This document shows, piece after piece, positions 43,309 to 52,704 of a stretch of 64,000 bases of DNA. The notes below the pieces were generated by a model that was not told the DNA's origin, ran no database searches, and was given only the letters and a program-made list of their open reading frames with translations. The DNA lies in the NCBI GenBank assembly GCA_035275265.1, contig DATENC010000014.1, positions 62,001 through 126,000 on the forward strand. Reading direction: 5' to 3'. Both the position numbers and the translations under genes were made by a program. The DNA comes from JACQAP01 sp035275265. GTDB taxonomy: Bacteria > Pseudomonadota > Gammaproteobacteria > Burkholderiales > JACQAP01. Positions within the stretch are counted from its first letter, which is position 1. Each line of letters starts with the position of its first letter.

Positions 43309-44483
43309 CGAGCCTCCCTGTCACGATTGCGAAACGCCTCGCGCGAGCGCGGCGCCGCTTCTGCCGCGCCCGGAACCGGCAAGGGAATTTCGGGTATGGC
43401 GGGCTTGCCCGTTTCGTTCGCCGCTGCGGAGCCGCCCGATTGCATGAGCTTGTCGAGAGGCAGGTACAGCAGATTGTTGCCGGCCTTTTGATCGACTACG
43501 ATCTTGCTCGAATTCGCAAGCACCTGTTGCATCATGTCCAGATAGAGGCGGTCGCGGGTCACTCGCGGCGCTTTGTCGTATTCGGCGACGATCTGGCGGA
43601 AGCGCGACGCCTCGCCCTCGGCGTTGGCGATCACGCGCTGGCGGTAACCCTCCGCTTCCTGGCTCAGTCTCGCCGCGGTGCCGCGCGCCTTGGGCACAAC
43701 GTCATTGGCGTAGGCTTGGCCCTCATTCTTCTGGCGCTCGCGGTCCTGATTGGCCTTGTTGACATCGTCGAATGCCGCCTGCACCTGCTCCGGTGGTTGC
43801 GCGTTCTGCATCGTCACCTGGCTTATGGAAATGCCGGTCTTGTAACGGTCGAGAATGACTTGCATCAGTTCCTGCGCCTTCGCCGCCACCTGCGCCCGGC
43901 CTTCGTTCAGAACGAAATCCATCTTGTTTTTTCCGACGACTTCGCGGATCGCCGATTCGGCAACCTGCATCACCGCCTGGTCGGCGTCCCGGCTGAGGAA
44001 CAGATAGTCTTCCGGATTGGCGCGGATGTATTGCACGGCGAATTGCAGATCGATGATGTTCTCGTCGTCGGTAAGCATCAGCGACTCGTTGGGAACCTTG
44101 GTGCGCACGCTGTTGCGGTACCCGACTTCCACGGTGCGGACTTCGGACACGTTGACGATCTCGACCGATTCGATCGGCCACGGCAGGTGCCAGCGGGGGC
44201 CCGGCTGATTGGTCTCCAGAAACTTGCCGAAGCGCAGGACCACGCCGCGCTGGCCTTCATCCACAATATAAAACCCGCTGGCGAGCCAGACCAGCAGCAC
44301 CAGCACGATGAGCAGGCCGAAACCGCCGCCCATCTGGCGCGCGCTCGGTCCTTGCGGCGCGGTGCCCCCGCCTTTGCCGCCAAAAATGGCGGTGAGTTTC
44401 TGATTCAGGCGACGCCAGAGCTCGTCGAGGTCGGGCGGGCCTTCGTTGCCGCGCTTACCCCAGTTGGGATCATTCAATGCCAT
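43305..44483 (-). CDS. hflK: HflK, SPFH-domain protein of the HflKC complex
   Basis: 392 residues. Partner of HflC. Gly/Pro-rich cytosolic N-terminus (NDPNWGKRGNEGPPDLDELW), a membrane helix near 52-72 (GFGLLIVLVLLVWLASGFYIV), SPFH domain (DEGQRGVVLRFGKF), and a long coiled-coil. The order hfq-hflX-hflK-hflC matches many Proteobacteria. Confidence 0.97.
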   Translation of the reverse strand: MALNDPNWGKRGNEGPPDLDELWRRLNQKLTAIFGGKGGGTAPQGPSARQMGGGFGLLIVLVLLVWLASGFYIVDEGQRGVVLRFGKFLETNQPGPRWHLPWPIESVEIVNVSEVRTVEVGYRNSVRTKVPNESLMLTDDENIIDLQFAVQYIRANPEDYLFLSRDADQAVMQVAESAIREVVGKNKMDFVLNEGRAQVAAKAQELMQVILDRYKTGISISQVTMQNAQPPEQVQAAFDDVNKANQDRERQKNEGQAYANDVVPKARGTAARLSQEAEGYRQRVIANAEGEASRFRQIVAEYDKAPRVTRDRLYLDMMQQVLANSSKIVVDQKAGNNLLYLPLDKLMQSGGSAAANETGKPAIPEIPLPVPGAAEAAPRSREAFRNRDREAR

Positions 44484-44529
44484 TGATGCTTGCTTTCTTC
44501 AGACAGGAAGGCGAAACGAGGAACAATTC

Positions 44530-45648
44530 CTATGCCGCTGCGAGTCCCTTGGCGCTGCGATGCGCCTCTTGCAGTTCGCCCAATAGGGAACGCAGGAAAT
44601 CGACGCCAGAACCGTCTTGCGCACTCACGCGAACCGCCGCGATCTTACCATACTGGTCCCGCTCGACACCGGCCTGCAGTCCGGCAGCATCGATCTTGTT
44701 GAAAACCATAACCTGCGGAACAGCGGCCGCGCCGATCGACGCCAGCACTTTGTTCACTTCCGCGATCTGATCGTCGCGCGCCGGGCTGGCGGCGTCCACT
44801 ACGTGCAAAAGCAGGTCGGCGCGCACCGTCTCCTCCAGAGTCGCGCTGAACGCTGCCACCAAAGTGGGCGGAAGATCACGGATAAACCCGACGGTGTCGG
44901 ACATGATCACCGCCGCCCCGTTCGCACCGTTGATCCGCCGTGACGTCGTGTCCAGCGTTGCAAACAGCTGGTCCGCGACGAAGGCTTCGCCGTCCGTTAG
45001 CCGGTTGAACAGCGTCGATTTGCCGGCGTTGGTATAGCCTACCAGCGACACCGACATTGCCGTACCACGCACCCGCGCTCGGCGTTGCGTTTGTCGTTGT
45101 CTATGCACTGTGGCGAGCTTGTCCTTCAGGACTTTTACCCGTTTTCGCAACAACTGGCGGTCGGTCTCCAACTGGGTCTCACCGGGGCCACGCAGGCCAA
45201 TGCCGCCCTTCTGCCTCTCAAGGTGACTCCAGCCCCGCACCAGTCGCGTCGCCAGATGCTCGAGTTGCGCAAGTTCCACCTGCAGCTTGCCTTCGTGCGA
45301 CCGGGCGCGCTGCGCGAAGATGTCGAGAATCAGGCTGGTCCGGTCGATCACACGGCATTTGCAGCGCTCTTCCAGATTGCGCTGCTGTGCGGGGGACAAA
45401 TCATGATTGAACAACACTAGCGAGGCGCCGGTTGACTGCACCAGCGCCGCAATTTCCTCGACCTTGCCGGAGCCCGCGAATGTCGCCGCGTCGGGGCGCT
45501 GGCGCCTGCCCTTCACAACGATTACGGGCTGCAGCGCGGCGCTCTCGGCCAGTCGGCGGATTTCCTCGAGGGACTCCGCGAAATCGACATCGCCGAAATC
45601 GAGGTTCACAAGTACTGCGCGGTCACCGCCCCGGGGGCGCTCAGACAT
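44530..45648 (-). CDS. hflX: GTPase HflX
   Basis: 372 residues, shorter than some relatives of over 400. Ribosome-splitting GTPase active under heat and antibiotic stress. N-terminal HflX domain (GSGKVEEIAALVQ, FNHDLSPAQQRNLEE), coiled-coil linker with RGPGETQLETDRQ, then the G domain with SLVGYTNAGKSTLFNRL, DTVGFIRDLPP and NKID. Lies 102 nt after hfq. Confidence 0.96.
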   Translation of the reverse strand: MSERPRGGDRAVLVNLDFGDVDFAESLEEIRRLAESAALQPVIVVKGRRQRPDAATFAGSGKVEEIAALVQSTGASLVLFNHDLSPAQQRNLEERCKCRVIDRTSLILDIFAQRARSHEGKLQVELAQLEHLATRLVRGWSHLERQKGGIGLRGPGETQLETDRQLLRKRVKVLKDKLATVHRQRQTQRRARVRGTAMSVSLVGYTNAGKSTLFNRLTDGEAFVADQLFATLDTTSRRINGANGAAVIMSDTVGFIRDLPPTLVAAFSATLEETVRADLLLHVVDAASPARDDQIAEVNKVLASIGAAAVPQVMVFNKIDAAGLQAGVERDQYGKIAAVRVSAQDGSGVDFLRSLLGELQEAHRSAKGLAAA

Positions 45649-45688
45649 GGGATATTTTCAAGTGAGGGACGGCACGCACAATCCCGCC

Positions 45689-45708
45689 ACGCCGCAGGAC
45701 TGCGGCGT
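45689..45708. other. strong hairpin in the hfq-hflX spacer
   Basis: ACGCCGCAG (45689-45697) and CTGCGGCGT (45700-45708) are perfectly complementary around a 2-nt GA turn (in practice 8 bp with a 4-nt loop). No U-tract follows on the minus strand, so it is not a simple terminator. It could stabilise the 3' end of hfq mRNA or act as an attenuator in the 102-bp gap. Confidence 0.5.
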
Positions 45709-45750
45709 CGGCGGCGGATGAGGCAGAGCGACAACAAATGCGGGGACCAC

Positions 45751-45990
45751 TCAGTCTTCGGACCCGTGCTCCAAGGACAAGTTCACAGGGCGCGCCGGTA
45801 CAACAGTGGATATCGCGTGCTTGTACACCATTTGCGTCACGGTATTCTTCAGCAACACCACGTATTGATCGAACGACTCGATCTGACCCTGCAACTTGAT
45901 GCCATTGACCAGGTAGATCGAAACAGGCACATGCTCCTTGCGCAATGCATTCAGAAACGGGTCTTGTAACAATTGCCCTTTTGTACTCAT
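45751..45990 (-). CDS. hfq: RNA chaperone Hfq
   Basis: 79 residues. Hexameric Sm-like protein that pairs small RNAs with mRNAs. Sm1 motif LLQDPFLNALRKEHVPVSIYLVNGIKLQGQI and Sm2 YKHAISTVVP; the rim residues and the Q8/F-type proximal RNA site (GQLLQDPFLN) are present. C-terminal tail is short (PARPVNLSLEHGSED). Between der and hflX. Confidence 0.98.
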   Translation of the reverse strand: MSTKGQLLQDPFLNALRKEHVPVSIYLVNGIKLQGQIESFDQYVVLLKNTVTQMVYKHAISTVVPARPVNLSLEHGSED

Positions 45991-46078
45991 GGCGACTCCT
46001 TATTGTGTTTTTCTGACCCACGTCAACTCTACTGGATTTTGGCGCGCAATACCATCCCGTGAAACCCCCCAACGGGCA

Positions 46079-47410
46079 CTATGATTTCTTGCGATCGGCA
46101 TACGGGTTTCTGCCCTGCTTGAAGAATACCCGGACCGGCGTCCCGGATAACTGGAACGCGGAAATGAACGTGCGCTCAAGGTAGCGGCGATAACTGTCCG
46201 GCACGTGGCCCAGACCGTTTCCATGGACCATGATCAGCGGCGGGTTCATGCCACCCTGGTGAGCATAACGCAACTTGGGGCGGGACACGCCCGAACGCGG
46301 CGGCGACTGCTTCTGGACGGCGGCGATCAGCGCGCGGGTCAGCTTCGGGGTCGAAAGTTTCGCCATGGCGGAGGCATACGCGGCATCCACCGACTTGAGC
46401 ATCGACACGACACCGGTGGCCGCACGCGCGGAGATGAAATGCAGCGGTGCAAAGTCGAGGAAATTGAGCTTGCGGGCGTAATCGCGTTTGGCTTTCTCGC
46501 GCGCCTCCTGGTCCGCGGCGTCCCATTTGTTAATGGCGACCACCAGCGCCCTGCCGGCCTCGAGGATGAATCCGGCGAGGTGCGCATCCTGATCCGAGAC
46601 TTCCTGCATGACGTCGAGCACCAGGACCACCACGTTGGCATCTTCGATCGCCTGCATGGTCTTCACCACGGAAAATTTTTCCACTACGTCCTCGACTTTT
46701 CCGCGCCGGCGCACGCCCGCGGTGTCGATCAGCGTGTACTGCCGGCCGTTGCGCTCAAAGTCTATGTAAATGCTGTCGCGGGTGGTGCCTGGCTGGTCAA
46801 AGGTAATCACGCGCTCTTCGCCCAACAGAGTATTCACCAGCGTGGACTTACCGACGTTGGGCCGGCCGACCACGGCGATCTTGGGGTGCCTTGAAAGATC
46901 CTCGGACTGCGCTTCCGTGGGAAATTCTTCAAGCACCAGATCGATGAGATCGCGCACGCCTTCGCCGTGCGCCGCCGAAATCGCGAGTGGTTCGCCCAGC
47001 CCGAGTTCGTGAAAATCCACTGTTGCCGTGGCCGGCGCAAGACCTTCGGCCTTGTTGACCACCAGCCACAGTCTGCGGCCGGTCTTCCGTAGCTCCGTGG
47101 CGATGCGGCGATCCTGTGGCGTCAACCCTTGTCTCGCGTCCACCAGCAGCAACACCGCATCGGCCTCGTCCACTGCCTGCATGGTGTGGCGGGCCATCTC
47201 CTTGAGCAGGCCGTCCCTGGCTACCGGTTCGAAGCCGCCGGTATCGACCACCAGGAACGATCTGCCGTCGCGGTTGCCGTGACCGTAATGGCGATCGCGC
47301 GTGAGTCCGGGTACGTCCGCCACAAGCGCCTGGCGCGAGCGCGTCATGCGATTGAAAAGCGTGGACTTGCCGACGTTGGGCCGGCCGACCAGTACGATCG
47401 TGGGCTTCAT
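46079..47410 (-). CDS. der: GTPase Der (EngA)
   Basis: 443 residues. Ribosome 50S assembly GTPase with two G domains in tandem. G1 GRPNVGKSTLFNRM at about 8-21 and GRPNVGKSTLVNTL at about 185-198; switch DTGGFEP and DTAGVRRRG; NKAEG and NKWD; C-terminal KH-like domain with NPPLIMVHGN. Overlap-free, 92 nt after bamB. Confidence 0.98.
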   Translation of the reverse strand: MKPTIVLVGRPNVGKSTLFNRMTRSRQALVADVPGLTRDRHYGHGNRDGRSFLVVDTGGFEPVARDGLLKEMARHTMQAVDEADAVLLLVDARQGLTPQDRRIATELRKTGRRLWLVVNKAEGLAPATATVDFHELGLGEPLAISAAHGEGVRDLIDLVLEEFPTEAQSEDLSRHPKIAVVGRPNVGKSTLVNTLLGEERVITFDQPGTTRDSIYIDFERNGRQYTLIDTAGVRRRGKVEDVVEKFSVVKTMQAIEDANVVVLVLDVMQEVSDQDAHLAGFILEAGRALVVAINKWDAADQEAREKAKRDYARKLNFLDFAPLHFISARAATGVVSMLKSVDAAYASAMAKLSTPKLTRALIAAVQKQSPPRSGVSRPKLRYAHQGGMNPPLIMVHGNGLGHVPDSYRRYLERTFISAFQLSGTPVRVFFKQGRNPYADRKKS

Positions 47411-47502
47411 GATTGGTGATACGGATTGAGGCTTTCGGATTAGGAGTCGAAGGCCGGTCGGCGGCAGGCACCTGCGGTCACGTCAATCCTCGATTCCAAT
47501 CC

Positions 47503-48639
47503 TCAATCCCGCAGTTTGATGGCATAGATGCCGCCCTTGCGTGTCTGCACCAGCACCTTGTCGTCGACGCGCAGGGGCCCCGTTGCGATGCCGCCACCAT
47601 CGGTGCCGATGCGCGCCGCGAACGAACCGTCTTCGAACTTGAGAAAGTACAGCTGTCCTTCGAAGTCGCCGACTACCACGTAGCCGCCGAAGGACAGGGG
47701 AGTGCTCGGGCTGCGGTAGGAAAGTTTGTCTTGCTTCCATACGCTGGCCCCGGTGCGCTTATCGAGCGCCACCACGGCGCCGGTGTCCTCGGACAGATAC
47801 AGGCTCACGTCGCCGGCTGCCAGCCCGCCGACACTGGATGCGGCGCGTGCCCACAGCTGACCTCCGCGCTCGGTCTCATAACATGCAGCACGGCCCTGAA
47901 AGGTCACTGCGCACACATTGCGCTGTTCCACCAGCGGCGCACCGGCAATGTCGGTAATGCGCTCAAGTTCGTTGTCGCCTTTGGGGGCTGCGACCACCGT
48001 CTCCCAGACTACCCCGCCGTTGGCGAGATTCAGCACCACCAGTTTGCCCGCAGGCATGCCGGCTATTACAAAGCCCTCGACTATGGTCACACCGGGGTTG
48101 GCGCGAAGCGTGAGCGGTGGCGTGATGGTCTGGTATTCCCAGCGCCGCGTGCCGTCCTTCGCATCCAGACCGAAGATGCGGCTGTCGCCACTGCGCACAA
48201 CCACCAATCCAGCCGCGGCTTGCGGCACACCGAGGACCTCGCTGGACACCGCCGATTTCCACAGGGCTTTGCCGTCAAGGTCGTAAGCCAGAACGGCGCC
48301 CTTGGCCGTGCCGACCATGACCATGTTCTCGCCTACGCCCACGCCGCCCGAAAGCGGCGCTTTGGTATCGATGCGCCAGACAGTCTTGCCGGTCACCGAA
48401 TTCAGGCGCACGATGGTACCGTTGCTGCCGGCCGCGTACACACCGTCCTGGTAGAGCGCCGGCACGAACAGGTAACGACCTGCATTGCCGACATTGACGT
48501 GCCATTCCGCTCGCAGTTTTACCGCAGGCTTGAACTCGGGCAGCGGTGCTGGCTTGGGCCCCTTGCTCCCGCATGCGCCCAGCAGGGAAGCAACCAACGC
48601 CGCAGTCGCGAGCCGCAGCAGCAGTGGCTCCACCGTCAC
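47503..48639 (-). CDS. bamB: outer membrane protein assembly factor BamB
   Basis: 378 residues. Lipoprotein of the BAM complex; lipobox LLGAC with acylated C23. Eight-bladed beta-propeller of PQQ-like repeats (for example SVTGKTVWRIDTKAPL, DLDGKALWKS, ERGGQLWARAASS). Start overlaps the stop of the upstream TPR protein by 4 bases and der follows, the conserved yfgM-bamB-der order. Confidence 0.95.
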   Translation of the reverse strand: MTVEPLLLRLATAALVASLLGACGSKGPKPAPLPEFKPAVKLRAEWHVNVGNAGRYLFVPALYQDGVYAAGSNGTIVRLNSVTGKTVWRIDTKAPLSGGVGVGENMVMVGTAKGAVLAYDLDGKALWKSAVSSEVLGVPQAAAGLVVVRSGDSRIFGLDAKDGTRRWEYQTITPPLTLRANPGVTIVEGFVIAGMPAGKLVVLNLANGGVVWETVVAAPKGDNELERITDIAGAPLVEQRNVCAVTFQGRAACYETERGGQLWARAASSVGGLAAGDVSLYLSEDTGAVVALDKRTGASVWKQDKLSYRSPSTPLSFGGYVVVGDFEGQLYFLKFEDGSFAARIGTDGGGIATGPLRVDDKVLVQTRKGGIYAIKLRD

Positions 48640-49271
48640 TTGGCTGATCCCAGCGCGTCGAGCTTGATCTGCACTACGTTGCGATAGTTGCTATCGGGCA
48701 GGCTTTTTTCCAACGCCTGCTTATAGGCCGCGCGCGCCTCCGCCGCGTTGCCCTGTCCCGCAAGGACGTCGCCGCGCAGATCGGCATAGAGCGATGCAAA
48801 CGCCTGGGCGTGTTGCGCCGCCAGTAACGCGAGCGCCTCGTCGTACTTTTTCTCGTCGAGGCGGATGCCGGCCAGCCTCAGGCGCGCGAGCGCAGCAGTC
48901 TCGTCGTCTTTGGCCTTGTCTATGACCCATTCCAGCCGGGCCGCCGCCGCCGCCGCGTCGCCGTTGGCGTAATTGTTTTTGGCCAGCAGCAACGCCGCCA
49001 TCGGACCATAGGCGGTGGACCCGTACTTGTCGATGATCTCAGCCCCCAGGCTGCCAACCTGCGACACGTCGTTCTTGCGCACGGCCTCTTCGAGTTTGCC
49101 GAACAGAGCCGAAGCCTGCTGCGACTGGCCGCGCTGATAGTAATTCCAGCCCTTGACTCCGGCAAAGGTCGCCAGCGCCAGAAAAGCCAGCGTGAGAATC
49201 AGCGCGCCATACTGCTTCCAGAACTGCTTGAGCGCGTCCAGTTGTTCCTGTTCTTCGAGATCGAGTGCCAT
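48636..49271 (-). CDS. YfgM-type TPR-domain membrane protein
   Basis: 211 residues. N-terminal cytosolic patch DLEEQEQLDALKQFWKQYG, one membrane helix (ALILTLAFLALATFAGVKGW, about 26-45), then a periplasmic TPR domain. In E. coli the YfgM homologue is an ancillary SecYEG-PpiD factor for envelope proteins; the same role is inferred. Between hisS and bamB. Confidence 0.92.
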   Translation of the reverse strand: MALDLEEQEQLDALKQFWKQYGALILTLAFLALATFAGVKGWNYYQRGQSQQASALFGKLEEAVRKNDVSQVGSLGAEIIDKYGSTAYGPMAALLLAKNNYANGDAAAAAARLEWVIDKAKDDETAALARLRLAGIRLDEKKYDEALALLAAQHAQAFASLYADLRGDVLAGQGNAAEARAAYKQALEKSLPDSNYRNVVQIKLDALGSAK

Positions 49272-49287
49272 TTTTTGCGAATCTTCA

Positions 49288-50565
49288 TCAAGTGGTTGAG
49301 AAATTGGCGCTGCCGATCATTCCTGGCGCCTCATCCGCGTTGACCTGAACCTGCTCGCCTTGTTTGCGCAGGGGCTTGAGCGTAACCATTTTTCTTTCGG
49401 CCTCATCGTCGCCGATGATCACAGCGAAGCGTGCACCGCTCGCGTCCGCCCGCTTCATCTGCGACTTGAAACTGCCGGCGCCACAATGGAACACCACCGA
49501 CAGTCCCTTGCCGCGCAGCGTTTCCGCCACGCCCCAGGCAAATTTTCCGGCCGCCACCCCGCTGTGCATGAGGTACACGTCCGCTACTCTTGCGGGCGCT
49601 GCCGAGCCGGCGTCAGCGAGCAGCGCGAGCAATCGCTCCATTCCCATGGCGAAGCCGCAGGCTGGCGCCGGCTTGCCGCCGATCTGCGCGATCAGGCCGT
49701 CGTAGCGTCCGCCCGCACATACTGTCCCCTGCGCGCCCAGCCGCGTGGTGGTCCATTCGTAGACTACGTCATTGTAGTAGTCGAGTCCGCGCACCAGACG
49801 CGTGTTGACGGCGAATTCGACACCCGCGTTGCGCAGCAGATCCTGCAGATCCTGGAAGTGCTTAAGCGACTCCTCGTCAAGATCATCGGCGAGCTTCGGC
49901 GCCTGCATGATCACTTCCCTCATCTCCGGATTCTTGCTGTCGAGCACCCGCAGCGGATTGGTGTTCAACCTCCTCCGCGCATCCTCGTCGAGTTCACCAG
50001 CGTGGCGTTCCAGATACTGAATCAGGCGCGAGCGATACCGGCTGCGTGAAGCGGAGTTTCCCAGCGTATTGATCTCGAGCCGGATACCGTCCACTCCCAG
50101 CCGACGCCAAAGGCTCGCACCCATCACCATGTGCTCGGCGTCCACGTCCGGCCCGGCAAATCCGAGCGCTTCGACGCCGACCTGGTGAAATTGCCGGTAA
50201 CGCCCCTTCTGCGGACGTTCGTGGCGAAACATCGGACCGACATAGAACAGCCGCTGCGGGCCCGGGTAGAGAAGGTTGTGCTCGATCGCGGCGCGCACGC
50301 AAGACGCCGTGCCTTCGGGCCGCAATGTCAGGCTCTCGCCGTTCAATTGGTCGATGAAGGTATACATCTCCTTCTCGACGATATCCGTGACTTCGCCGAT
50401 CGCCCGTACGAACAGGTCGGTTTTCTCCAGGATCGGCATGCGGATATTGCGATAGCCGTACTGCGAAAGCCAGGCGCGCACCGTGTCCTCGAAGAACTCC
50501 CACAGGAGGGCCTGATCCGGGAGGATGTCGTTCATTCCACGGACCGCTTGAATCACTTGCGTCAT
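49288..50565 (-). CDS. hisS: histidyl-tRNA synthetase
   Basis: 425 residues, class II synthetase. Motifs: QAVRGMNDILP at the N-terminus, motif 2 FYVGPMFRHERPQKGRYRQFHQ, His-specific LVRGLDYYNDVVYEWTT, GGRYDGL, motif 3 GFAMGMERLL; C-terminal anticodon-binding domain. ATG 50565 gives the family start; the longer frame to 50691 overlaps ispG. Confidence 0.97.
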   Translation of the reverse strand: MTQVIQAVRGMNDILPDQALLWEFFEDTVRAWLSQYGYRNIRMPILEKTDLFVRAIGEVTDIVEKEMYTFIDQLNGESLTLRPEGTASCVRAAIEHNLLYPGPQRLFYVGPMFRHERPQKGRYRQFHQVGVEALGFAGPDVDAEHMVMGASLWRRLGVDGIRLEINTLGNSASRSRYRSRLIQYLERHAGELDEDARRRLNTNPLRVLDSKNPEMREVIMQAPKLADDLDEESLKHFQDLQDLLRNAGVEFAVNTRLVRGLDYYNDVVYEWTTTRLGAQGTVCAGGRYDGLIAQIGGKPAPACGFAMGMERLLALLADAGSAAPARVADVYLMHSGVAAGKFAWGVAETLRGKGLSVVFHCGAGSFKSQMKRADASGARFAVIIGDDEAERKMVTLKPLRKQGEQVQVNADEAPGMIGSANFSTT

Positions 50566-50605
50566 GAAACGTGTCGTCTTTTTTGTAAGATCTGGCCCGC
50601 AGCGA

Positions 50606-51889
50606 TCAACCGGAAGCGCGCGTCGATTCATTGCCGGAGTTTGGTGCCTCGTCTGCGTGTTTCCCGCCGCGGCCATAGTGGTCCGAAACATAGCTGTCCA
50701 CCAGCCGCTGGAAATCCTCGGCTATGCGTGCGCCCTTAAGGGTAACAGTCTTCACGCCATCAACGAACACCGGCGCAACCGGCGTCTCGCCCGAGCCCGG
50801 CAGGCTGATGCCTATATTGGCGTGCTTGCTTTCGCCGGGGCCGTTGACCACGCAACCCATCACCGCGACGCGCATTTCCTCGACCCCGGGATACTGCGCG
50901 TGCCATACCGGCATTTGCCGGCGCAGATAGCTCTGGATCTTGTCCGCCAGTTCCTGAAAGAAGGTGCTGGAGGTACGCCCGCATCCCGGGCACGCGGTGA
51001 CCATCGGCGTGAAGGAACGCAGTCCCATGGTCTGCAAAATTTCCTGCGCGACAATGACTTCACGCGCGCGGTCGCCGCCGGGGTCGGGAGTCAGGGAAAC
51101 ACGGATTGTGTCCCCGATCCCTTCCTGCAGCAGCACCGCTAGCGCCGCTGCCGATGCGACGATACCCTTCGAACCCATTCCCGCTTCGGTCAATCCAAGG
51201 TGCAACGCATAGTCCGATCGCGCCGCGAGATCACGGTAGACCCTGATCAGGTCCTGCACTCCGCTCACCTTGCACGAGAGCACGATGCGGTCGGCCGGCA
51301 AGCCGATGGCTTCGGCCTTCGCCGCACTTTCCAGCGCAGATGCGATCAACGCATCGCGCATCACCGCGCTGGCGTCCAACGGTTCGGGCCGCCGCGCATT
51401 GTCGTCCATCATGCGACTGAGCAGTTCAGAATCGAGACTGCCCCAGTTCACGCCGATGCGCACCGGCTTGCCATATCTGCACGCACATTCGATCATGGTT
51501 GCAAATTGATCATCGCGCCGCGAGCCGCGGCCGACATTGCCCGGGTTGATGCGGTATTTATCCAGAGCCTGTGCGCAGTCGGGGTACTGCGTCAGCAGCT
51601 TGTGGCCGTTGAAGTGGAAATCGCCGATCAGCGGAACCCGGCATCCCGAGCGTTCCAGTCGATTGCGGATCTCGCCTACCGCTGCTGCCGCCTCCGCGCT
51701 GTTGACGGTGATGCGCACCAGTTCCGAACCGGCCTCGGCAAGCTGCGCCACCTGCAGCGTGGTGGACTCGACATCCGCGGTATCGGTGTTGGTCATGGAT
51801 TGCACTACCACCGGCGCGCCACCGCCGATGGCCACACCGGCCACGCGCACCAGGTGGGTGTTGCGGCGGCGGATTTCCGGATCGGACAT
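50606..51889 (-). CDS. ispG: 4-hydroxy-3-methylbut-2-enyl diphosphate synthase (flavodoxin/ferredoxin)
   Basis: 427 residues. [4Fe-4S] enzyme of the MEP pathway (GcpE). TIM-barrel N-terminal part with GAPVVVQSMTNTDTADVE, GDFHFNGHKLL, NPGNVG, IRIGVN-like VRIGVNWGSL; Fe-S ligands in CPGCGRTSS and GCVVNGPGES, plus Glu. ATG 51889 preferred; GTG 51901, directly after the rodZ stop, would add four residues. Confidence 0.96.
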   Translation of the reverse strand: MSDPEIRRRNTHLVRVAGVAIGGGAPVVVQSMTNTDTADVESTTLQVAQLAEAGSELVRITVNSAEAAAAVGEIRNRLERSGCRVPLIGDFHFNGHKLLTQYPDCAQALDKYRINPGNVGRGSRRDDQFATMIECACRYGKPVRIGVNWGSLDSELLSRMMDDNARRPEPLDASAVMRDALIASALESAAKAEAIGLPADRIVLSCKVSGVQDLIRVYRDLAARSDYALHLGLTEAGMGSKGIVASAAALAVLLQEGIGDTIRVSLTPDPGGDRAREVIVAQEILQTMGLRSFTPMVTACPGCGRTSSTFFQELADKIQSYLRRQMPVWHAQYPGVEEMRVAVMGCVVNGPGESKHANIGISLPGSGETPVAPVFVDGVKTVTLKGARIAEDFQRLVDSYVSDHYGRGGKHADEAPNSGNESTRASG

Positions 51890-51900
51890 GAGCGGAACCA

Positions 51901-52704
51901 CTACTCCAATGTCAGGCGCGCCACGTCCACTTGGGTGTGCGCCGACAGGTCCACGTTTTCGTCCTTGTAGGTCAGGCGTACTCCGGCGGCATTGCCCACC
52001 ACAACGTCGAAAGGGGGCTCCCCGCTGACGCTGCGGCGGCTACCCGCCGGGCTGAGTTGCCCGAAGATGGTGTTGCCGTTGCGATCCTTGATTTCGACCC
52101 AGGATTCCTGGTCGAAAACCATACGCAGAGTTGCACGCGGTCCCGTCTCGGCAGCCACGGCGTTCCCTGCGCCCGTTCTTGCCGCCGATGGAGAGGGCGC
52201 CACCGCCGATTTCGGAGCCGGCACGGGCTGCGTGGGTTGTGCAGCCTGCTCGACCGCGGCAACAACGGGTTCCTCCGGTGCAGGCTTCGAACCGCCGCGG
52301 TTGCCAACCAATATGGCAACCACCACCACTGCTACGACCGCGCCTGCGCTCGCCGCCGGCACCATTCCGATCTTGCGGCGCCTAACGACCAGCGGTCCCG
52401 CAGGCGCGACCAACGGCTCCCTCTCCAGAACCGGCGGATTGAGAATCCGGTCGGCCGCACGGACCAACGGATCGGGATCGAGGTTTAGCAGCTTGGCGTA
52501 ATTGCGGATGAACCCGTGGACAAAGACCGGGCCGCCGAAGCCCGAATAGTCGTCACGCTCGATCGCTTCCACTTGGCGTACCGACAGTTTCAGTTGGCGC
52601 GAGATGTCCCCGAGGCTCAAACCCTGGCGACGGCGTTCCGCGAGAAGCGACGAACCCGCACCGCCCGTCACGGAAAATTGTCCGGTTGTCGCCGCCTCGC
52701 TCAC
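51901..52704 (-). CDS. rodZ: cytoskeleton protein RodZ
   Basis: 267 residues. Links MreB to the cell-wall elongation machinery. N-terminal helix-turn-helix (about 22-88: LLAERRRQGLSLGDISRQL, YSGFGGPVFVHGFIRNYAKLL), a basic patch VVRRRKIG, membrane helix near 135-152, a Pro/Ala-rich linker, and the periplasmic DUF4115 domain at the C-terminus. 4-base overlap with pilW upstream. Confidence 0.93.
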   Translation of the reverse strand: MSEAATTGQFSVTGGAGSSLLAERRRQGLSLGDISRQLKLSVRQVEAIERDDYSGFGGPVFVHGFIRNYAKLLNLDPDPLVRAADRILNPPVLEREPLVAPAGPLVVRRRKIGMVPAASAGAVVAVVVVAILVGNRGGSKPAPEEPVVAAVEQAAQPTQPVPAPKSAVAPSPSAARTGAGNAVAAETGPRATLRMVFDQESWVEIKDRNGNTIFGQLSPAGSRRSVSGEPPFDVVVGNAAGVRLTYKDENVDLSAHTQVDVARLTLE

